Part shown: piece after piece, positions 59,931 to 64,000 of the stretch
Layout of the letters: each line of letters opens with the position of its first letter
Numbering within the stretch: position 1 is the first letter of the stretch
Assembly (NCBI GenBank): GCA_045543555.1
Contig: JAZQMQ010000020.1
Coordinates: 36,384-100,383, forward strand
Origin: Colimorpha_A sp045543555
GTDB taxonomy: Bacteria > Bacillota > Clostridia > Oscillospirales > CAG-272
Direction of reading: 5' to 3'
Length of the DNA stretch: 64,000 nt
Translations under genes and position numbers: made by a program
The notes under the pieces: generated by a model
Told to the model about the DNA's origin: nothing
The model's input: the letters and a program-made list of their open reading frames with translations, nothing else
Database searches by the model: none

Positions 59931-60115
59931 GCAATTCCGAAGGAATTGCATATCATCAACACGAAGTGTTGTATATCATCAAGCCGCAGGGGGATTCACG
60001 CCGGCGCGTGATGCCATACGCCTGCGGCGATTCCATACTCACCTGCGGTGAGATTACATACCAATCCTTCGGATTGGATAAAAAAAGAACGAAGCAAGTG
60101 CTTCGTTCTTTTTTT
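59931..60115. repeat. Hairpin string 1 (about seven palindromes ending in a terminator-like stem)
   Basis: Perfect hairpins in order: GCAATTCC-GAA-GGAATTGC (59931-59949), AACAC-GAA-GTGTT (59958-59970), GCCGCAGG...CCTGCGGC (59983-60028) enclosing CACGC/GCGTG, CTCACC-TGC-GGTGAG (60038-60052), CCAATCC-TTC-GGATTGG (60061-60077), and a long stem AAAAAAAGAACGAAGCA with its complement (60080-60115). Spacers on the left read GTATATCATC; those on the right read GATTMCATAC, roughly the reverse complement. The final stem can terminate the AraC gene on the minus strand. No coding function is visible. Confidence 0.85.
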
Positions 60116-60180
60116 GTATAAAGGCTACGAAAAAGATATTTTTAGCGGGTTGCTACTAGGATTCCAACTCAAACGGGGCT

Positions 60181-60951
60181 TTAAGGATAATCTGTCGGAT
60201 TCTGCTGGATTTGTTTTCGATAAATCGATGGAGAAATCCCTGTCTTTTTTACAAATTGCTTATAAAAATAGGCATAATCCGCATAGCCGCAATCCCCGGC
60301 AATTTCTACAATAGATTTCGAGGTGGTTTCAAGAAGATACATTGCACTTCTGACTTTTTTCTCGTTTATATACTGAAACGGAGAGACGCCAAATTCTTTG
60401 TTAAAAATCTGTATAATATAATTTTTGCTGTAATGAAATTCTTCACAAATATCCAAAAGCGAGGTAATTGTTTTGAAATTTTCGTCAACATATTCAGACA
60501 ATGCCTTTGCGATAGGATTTTTCTTCACCTTTTTTCTTAACGAAAGCAGAATCGTTAAAAACAAATATTGCAAATCGTTGTAAGTGTCATTCCCATGAGC
60601 CGCACTATCGATCTTTTTCATAAGTTCAAAAAACATCTCTATATCAAATCTTCCGTTACTCGCAAGCGCATCCGGTAGGTCTGACCATTCGGCATCAAAA
60701 TGCACGTAAAGATATTGCGGCGCATCACTTGCCAGTGCACCTGCTTGCTGACAATTCTTTCTTTGGATATAGTATTCTCCCGCACGTACCTCTATTTCAT
60801 TGCCATCCTCAGAAAAACGCAACACGCCGTCATAAACCATTAACAACACGTTGTCACGGCAAAAACGAGTAACATGATGCTCTTTTTCCTGAAAAAACCT
60901 GAGAGATGCATACTTGTACGTTACGGGTTTGTTTAAGTCAATTCCTATCAT
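60181..60951 (-). CDS. AraC family transcriptional regulator
   Basis: A 256-residue activator with an N-terminal cupin-like sensor (about 10-110: VLRFSEDGNEIEVRAGEYYI) and a C-terminal double helix-turn-helix (about 155-250: LLDICEEFHYSKNYIIQIFNKEFG and SIVEIAGDCGYADYAYFYKQFVKKTGISPSIYRKQ). The ATG at 60951 has GGAGCGG upstream; a longer frame runs through the promoter and was rejected. It is divergent from the GH127 gene, with direct repeats between, so it is its likely sugar-responsive activator. Confidence 0.93.
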   Translation of the reverse strand: MIGIDLNKPVTYKYASLRFFQEKEHHVTRFCRDNVLLMVYDGVLRFSEDGNEIEVRAGEYYIQRKNCQQAGALASDAPQYLYVHFDAEWSDLPDALASNGRFDIEMFFELMKKIDSAAHGNDTYNDLQYLFLTILLSLRKKVKKNPIAKALSEYVDENFKTITSLLDICEEFHYSKNYIIQIFNKEFGVSPFQYINEKKVRSAMYLLETTSKSIVEIAGDCGYADYAYFYKQFVKKTGISPSIYRKQIQQNPTDYP

Positions 60952-60982
60952 ACTTGCCGCTCCAAACAGAATTAGTATGTTT

Positions 60983-61011
60983 ATTATAATACGTTTGTGT
61001 GATTTTGTCAA
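60983..61011 (-). promoter_or_regulatory. Promoter of the AraC-type regulator gene
   Basis: Minus strand perfect consensus TTGACA (61006-61011), 17 bases, TATAAT (60983-60988). Confidence 0.92.
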
Positions 61012-61022
61012 TGTATATTGTT

Positions 61023-61061
61023 ATATTTGGTATTTGCGAGAGATATTTGGTGTGATATAAT
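61023..61061 (+). promoter_or_regulatory. GH127 promoter with AraC-type direct repeats
   Basis: Two identical ATATTTGG units (61023-61030 and 61043-61050) are 20 bases apart, about two helical turns, as AraC proteins bind. The GH127 promoter lies with them: TTGCGA (61034-61039), 16 bases, TATAAT (61056-61061), so the second repeat sits between -35 and -10. Confidence 0.65.
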
Positions 61062-61088
61062 AAATAAAAAAGCTGAAAGGAGCAGGTT

Positions 61089-62900
61089 ATGAATAAATGG
61101 AATTTTTATACCTCACGACAATTAAAGCCGCAGGGTTGGTTGAAACGTCAGCTTGAAATTCAAGCAAACGGACTGAGCGGAAATTTAGACAAGGTCTGGC
61201 GTGACGTCAGAGATAGCGCGTGGATCGGCGGTGATGCGGAAGGTTGGGAAAGGGTGCCCTATTGGCTTGACGGTTTTATTCCGCTTGCCTATCTTTTGGA
61301 AAATGAGGATTTAATAGCGAGAGCAAAAAAATATATAGACGCGATCCTCTCTTTCCAAAAACCAAGTGGTTGGATATGCCCATGCAGCGATGAAAATATC
61401 CCTACCTATGACACTTGGGCAGTACAGCTTATATCCAAGGTGCTGGTGGTATATTATGATTGCTCGGCAGATGAGCGAATTCCCGATGTGCTCTATCGAG
61501 TAATGAAGAATTACTACGAGTTGCTTGAATCGGAAACCATTCGTCTGTTCAACTGGGGAAAGTATCGGTGGTTTGAATCCCTTATAGCCATCAATTTTCT
61601 CATGAAAAGATACGACGAGGAGTGGCTTCGTAATCTTGCAAAAATCCTGAAGAAGCAGGGGGCGGATTACAGTAAAATGACCGAGCTTTGGAAAAAGCCG
61701 TTGTATAAATGGACCTTTGATACACACATCGTCAATATTGCCATGATGCTCAAATACGAGGCACTCTATTGCGGTACGTTCAATAATGACTATACTGATA
61801 TTGCGGAAGATCTTGTAACCGTGCTTTCGGAATATAACGGAACGCCGGTTGGTCTCTTTACCGGAGACGAATGCCTTTCGGGACTCAGCCCCATTCAAGG
61901 CACCGAGCTTTGTGCTGTGGCAGAGCAAATGTATTCTTACGAATGGCTTTTTGCTCATACCGGTGACAGCAAATGGGCGGAGCGGTTGGAGCTGATTGCT
62001 TTTAATGCTCTTCCTGCCACAATAAGTGATGATATGTGGGCACATCAATATGTTCAGCTCAGCAATCAGATCGCCTGTCAAAAATTACCTGCCAAGTCGC
62101 TGTTCGGTACTAACGGCACAGCAGCGCATTTGTTTGGGCTAGAGCCTAATTTTGGTTGTTGCACGGCAAACTTCAATCAAGCATGGCCAAAGTTCGCGCT
62201 GTCCGCATTTATGCACGACAACGACACCGTTATCTCGGCAATTCCCGTACCTTCATCACTAAAAACAGATGACTTTTCCATTTCCTTAAACACAAAATAT
62301 CCATTTGAAAACAAATTAGAATATGCTGTTAATTCCAAAAAAGATATGCATCTGAAAGTCAGAATTCCCTCGTTTGCAAAGAATCTCACAGTCAACAAAA
62401 AGAAAACTGCTTTTTGTGAGGAGCTTGATTTTGATATCTGTGCGAACAAACCTGCTTATATTGAAATCGAATTTGATACTGCACCGTCTATGATACTTCG
62501 TCCGCATAACTTAAGAACTGTAAAATGCGGATCGCTTGTATTCTCATTGCCTATCGAATATGAAAGTAGAATGATTGAATATGAAAAGAACGGTGTAGAA
62601 AGAAAATATCCTTACTGTGACTACGAATATATTCCCAAATCCGAATGGAGCTACGCCTATTCCTCACCTTTTATGACTCTTGAAAAATGTGAAATATCAG
62701 ACGTTCCCTTCAGCTCGAAAAAGCCGCCCGTAGTAGTAAAAGCAAAGGTTAAAAATATTGCTTGGGGCCTTGAAAACGGCTACGAAACCGTTTGTGCCAA
62801 GGTTCCGGAATCGACTACACAGTTGGGAGAAGAAAAAGAAATAGAGCTTTGTCCCTATGGTTGCGCAAAATTAAGAATGACCGAGTTGCCGTTAATTTAA
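61089..62900 (+). CDS. GH127 family beta-L-arabinofuranosidase
   Basis: A 603-residue glycoside hydrolase of family GH127 (DUF1680), which removes beta-L-arabinofuranose from plant glycans. The active-site set is intact: Glu273 and Cys275 in TELCAV, and Cys357-Cys358 in FGCCTANF. These match the zinc-bound Glu and Cys residues and the Cys nucleophile of HypBA1 (family knowledge). The (alpha/alpha)6 barrel spans about 20-380, followed by beta domains. No signal peptide, so it acts in the cytoplasm on imported oligosaccharides. RBS AAAGGAG. Its partner regulator is divergent. Confidence 0.9.
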   Translation: MNKWNFYTSRQLKPQGWLKRQLEIQANGLSGNLDKVWRDVRDSAWIGGDAEGWERVPYWLDGFIPLAYLLENEDLIARAKKYIDAILSFQKPSGWICPCSDENIPTYDTWAVQLISKVLVVYYDCSADERIPDVLYRVMKNYYELLESETIRLFNWGKYRWFESLIAINFLMKRYDEEWLRNLAKILKKQGADYSKMTELWKKPLYKWTFDTHIVNIAMMLKYEALYCGTFNNDYTDIAEDLVTVLSEYNGTPVGLFTGDECLSGLSPIQGTELCAVAEQMYSYEWLFAHTGDSKWAERLELIAFNALPATISDDMWAHQYVQLSNQIACQKLPAKSLFGTNGTAAHLFGLEPNFGCCTANFNQAWPKFALSAFMHDNDTVISAIPVPSSLKTDDFSISLNTKYPFENKLEYAVNSKKDMHLKVRIPSFAKNLTVNKKKTAFCEELDFDICANKPAYIEIEFDTAPSMILRPHNLRTVKCGSLVFSLPIEYESRMIEYEKNGVERKYPYCDYEYIPKSEWSYAYSSPFMTLEKCEISDVPFSSKKPPVVVKAKVKNIAWGLENGYETVCAKVPESTTQLGEEKEIELCPYGCAKLRMTELPLI

Positions 62901-62920
62901 TATTGTAAACAATTGAATAG

Positions 62921-63038
62921 GCGAGGTAACTTCGCGTGGTATTAAATGAAATCGTGCGATGCACGAAAACTTGGTACAAAGCGACAGTTTCGCAATCAAA
63001 AACAAAAGGCACTTCACAATGGAGTGCCTTTTGTTTTT
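62921..63038. repeat. Hairpin string 3 (three short hairpins plus terminator stem)
   Basis: After the GH127 stop: GCGA...TCGC (62921-62935), CGTGC-GAT-GCACG (62953-62965), GCGA-CAGTT-TCGC (62981-62993), then a 16-base terminator stem AAAAACAAAAGGCACT with its complement and T-run (62998-63038). The stem can end the GH127 gene on the plus strand and the four-helix-bundle gene on the minus strand. The design is the same as the other two strings, though shorter and less perfect. The rest of the 245-base gap to the next gene (63039-63145) shows nothing else. Confidence 0.7.
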
Positions 63039-63145
63039 GTCTTAAACGTGATAAAAGGTCAAAAATCGAGGTAAAAGCGAACAAAAGGTCAACTTGATTT
63101 TGAAAGGTGCGCATTAATCTTGCAAACAGATCTGTGCAACTTAAA

Positions 63146-63640
63146 TTACCAAGGTCTGTCCTCGCGAAAATTATTCCAATAATAACTGACTTCGGGTGCA
63201 GATATCTTCATTATGCGCTCTTGGCGATATGGTTTCTTATTGAATTTCAGTTCATACTCAACAATTCTCGAATTATACAACATATTGGTACAAAAATTCG
63301 AGCTTGCAGTTTTACAAGATGCGATCAGCATAACGCGCAACGAGGTACATTTAGAGGATAGCGCTTTGAAGGTCTGTTCATCAATATAATTTGTTCTATA
63401 TAGCAGTTCGAGCCAATATCCCGTTTCGCTTGCTTCCTTGAGCGCGATTTCAAATTTCGATATAAAATCCTTTGTTCCTTGCGCATATTGCGCTTCGTGA
63501 ATATTAGCTCCAATAGAGGTGCCGCTTCTGCCGATTTGGTTCGCAATGATTGTTTCGTGATTAGCTTTCAGATATTTAACAAGGTTTATGATGTCAACGG
63601 AAAAATCCATTGAAAGTTCAACGAGTTTGTTTTCTTTCAT
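63146..63640 (-). CDS. Four-helix-bundle protein (23S rRNA-intervening/bAvd-like family)
   Basis: A 164-residue protein. Residues 1-118 match the four helix bundle family (S23/TIGR02436): LSMDFSVDIINLVKYL, ANQIGRSGTSIGANIHEAQYA, KFEIALKEASETGYWLELL. Known relatives are found in 23S rRNA intervening sequences and, as bAvd, with diversity-generating reverse transcriptases; here no reverse transcriptase is present. About 45 extra residues at the C-terminus (SSNFCTNMLYNSRIVEYELK...) are unusual for the family and may come from a lost stop codon. Very strong RBS AAGGAGG. The gene is flanked on both sides by hairpin strings. Confidence 0.88.
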   Translation of the reverse strand: MKENKLVELSMDFSVDIINLVKYLKANHETIIANQIGRSGTSIGANIHEAQYAQGTKDFISKFEIALKEASETGYWLELLYRTNYIDEQTFKALSSKCTSLRVMLIASCKTASSNFCTNMLYNSRIVEYELKFNKKPYRQERIMKISAPEVSYYWNNFREDRPW

Positions 63641-63661
63641 AATTGCACCTCCTTTTCCGTT

Positions 63662-63690
63662 ATTCTATCACAAAATCGCTTGTTTGTCAA
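63662..63690 (-). promoter_or_regulatory. Promoter of the four-helix-bundle gene
   Basis: Minus strand TTGACA (63685-63690), 17 bases, TAGAAT (63662-63667). The -35 sits exactly at the left edge of hairpin string 2. Confidence 0.82.
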
Positions 63691-63905
63691 ATGATGCATC
63701 GCCTGCGGCGATATGATGTTTTTCGCTTCGCTCAAAATGATGTTACTCCACTTCGTTCCGCAATGATGCGATGTTTGCACAATGTGCCGTCAGGCACACA
63801 TCATTAGGCGAAGCCGTCATCATTGGCGGAGCCAACATCATTTGCCGAAGGCAAACATCATTCAAAAAAAGAACATTTGTCTTGATAGACAAATGTTCTT
63901 TTTTT
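63691..63905. repeat. Hairpin string 2 (about eight palindromes ending in a terminator stem)
   Basis: Clear units are ATCGCC-TGC-GGCGAT (63698-63712), TGTGCC-GTCA-GGCACA (63783-63798), TTGGC-GGA-GCCAA (63823-63835), and TTTGCC-GAA-GGCAAA (63841-63855). Degenerate ones lie between (TTTTTCGCTTCGCTCAAAA; ACTCCACTTCGT). Each is spaced by ATGATG in the left half and by CATCATT in the right half, its complement, so the whole string is arranged about a centre near 63780. It ends in the 18-base terminator stem at 63864-63905 that also terminates ssrA. No coding role. Confidence 0.85.
63864..63905 (-). terminator. Terminator of ssrA
   Basis: Perfect 18-base stem (AAAAAAAGAACATTTGTC with its complement), loop of six, T7 on the minus strand, starting 3 bases after the tmRNA 3' end. 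Equally good on the plus strand. Confidence 0.92.
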
Positions 63906-63907
63906 GT

Positions 63908-64000
63908 TGGTGAAGGCGGCGGGAATCGAACCCGTGTCCGAAGACATGTCACCAAGACCTTCTACGAGCGTAGCCTATGCTTTAACTTCCCTCGATGCGC
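63908..64000 (-). ncRNA. ssrA: tmRNA (ssrA), 3' end only
   Basis: On the minus strand the last 93 bases are the 3' part of tmRNA: GTAGAAGGTCTTGGTGACAT leads into the tRNA-like end, with the T-arm GGACACGGGTTCGATTCCCG closing GCCTTCACCA, where CCA is encoded. The loop GTTCGATTC and the 7-base acceptor stem end are as in other tmRNAs. The tag-coding part lies outside the window. tmRNA rescues stalled ribosomes with SmpB. Its 3' end is a common site for integration of mobile DNA. Confidence 0.93.

Noticed and set aside
59931..60115. Possible CRISPR array
   Set aside because: The repeated units are palindromes of different sequence with spacers of 8 to 10 bases; there are no identical repeats or cas genes.
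61311..62081. Minus-strand frame opposite GH127
   Set aside because: An antisense shadow; the GH127 catalytic residues establish the plus-strand gene.
63743..63955. 70-codon minus-strand frame across the tmRNA end
   Set aside because: It runs through the tmRNA 3' end, its terminator and hairpin string 2, so it is not a gene.

Overview
The window looks like a chromosome segment from an endospore-forming, low-to-mid GC Firmicute of class Clostridia, probably a gut or rumen lineage. The evidence is a HrcA/CIRCE-controlled dnaK operon, spoIIID, YqeG, long-form HPF and very regular sigma-A promoters (many TTGACA/TTGAAA with 17-bp spacers to TATAAT). There is also GH127 and remnant GH95 sugar metabolism, and about half of the genes lie on each strand in short operons. 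Species cannot be named from sequence alone.

Layout. 1-5.7 kb: heat-shock operon hrcA-grpE-dnaK-dnaJ-prmA (minus), with promoter and CIRCE. 5.7-10.8 kb: a small membrane protein with a probable N-terminal frameshift, then a MarR-controlled heterodimeric ABC exporter. 10.8-16.7 kb: a solitary zinc-binding lipoprotein, then uvrB-uvrA. 16.7-17.1 kb: two truncated genes facing each other, a rearrangement scar. 17.4-25.1 kb: a small Cys-rich protein, a tandem pair of MutS-like ATPases (minus), then yqeG-rlmA-PlsC/zinc ribbon-M3 peptidase (plus). 25.2-28 kb: tandem lipoprotein paralogues with an unusual leader, hpf and a lipid kinase. 28.2-33 kb: guaB, then a TerB/ATPase pair resembling two of the three genes of the Shango anti-phage system. 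33-40.7 kb: TauE-like half transporter, uppP, ftsK, then ruvX with two enzyme-like genes that have lost catalytic residues, and an RNA methyltransferase. 40.7-48.5 kb: spoIIID, metallophosphoesterase-pepT, thiN-PHP, a chimeric pseudogene, a ZIP transporter and a TPR/DUF4037 pair. 48.5-58.6 kb: putP, an XRE remnant, an aconitase, secG, tcdA and a YdjGHI-type envelope-stress cluster.

58.7-64 kb is accessory DNA: a pseudogene with an internal stop and a frameshift, gene remnants, an AraC/GH127 divergent pair, and a gene for a four-helix-bundle protein. It is strewn with strings of short perfect hairpins, each string ending in a long terminator-like hairpin. Two strings flank the four-helix-bundle gene, right beside the 3' end of tmRNA (ssrA), a classic integration site. 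This composite is the strongest candidate for something undescribed here; the partial Shango-like pair and the MutS-like pair come next.

Decay is a theme: at least seven broken or chimeric genes are visible, mostly next to repeats or between operons.
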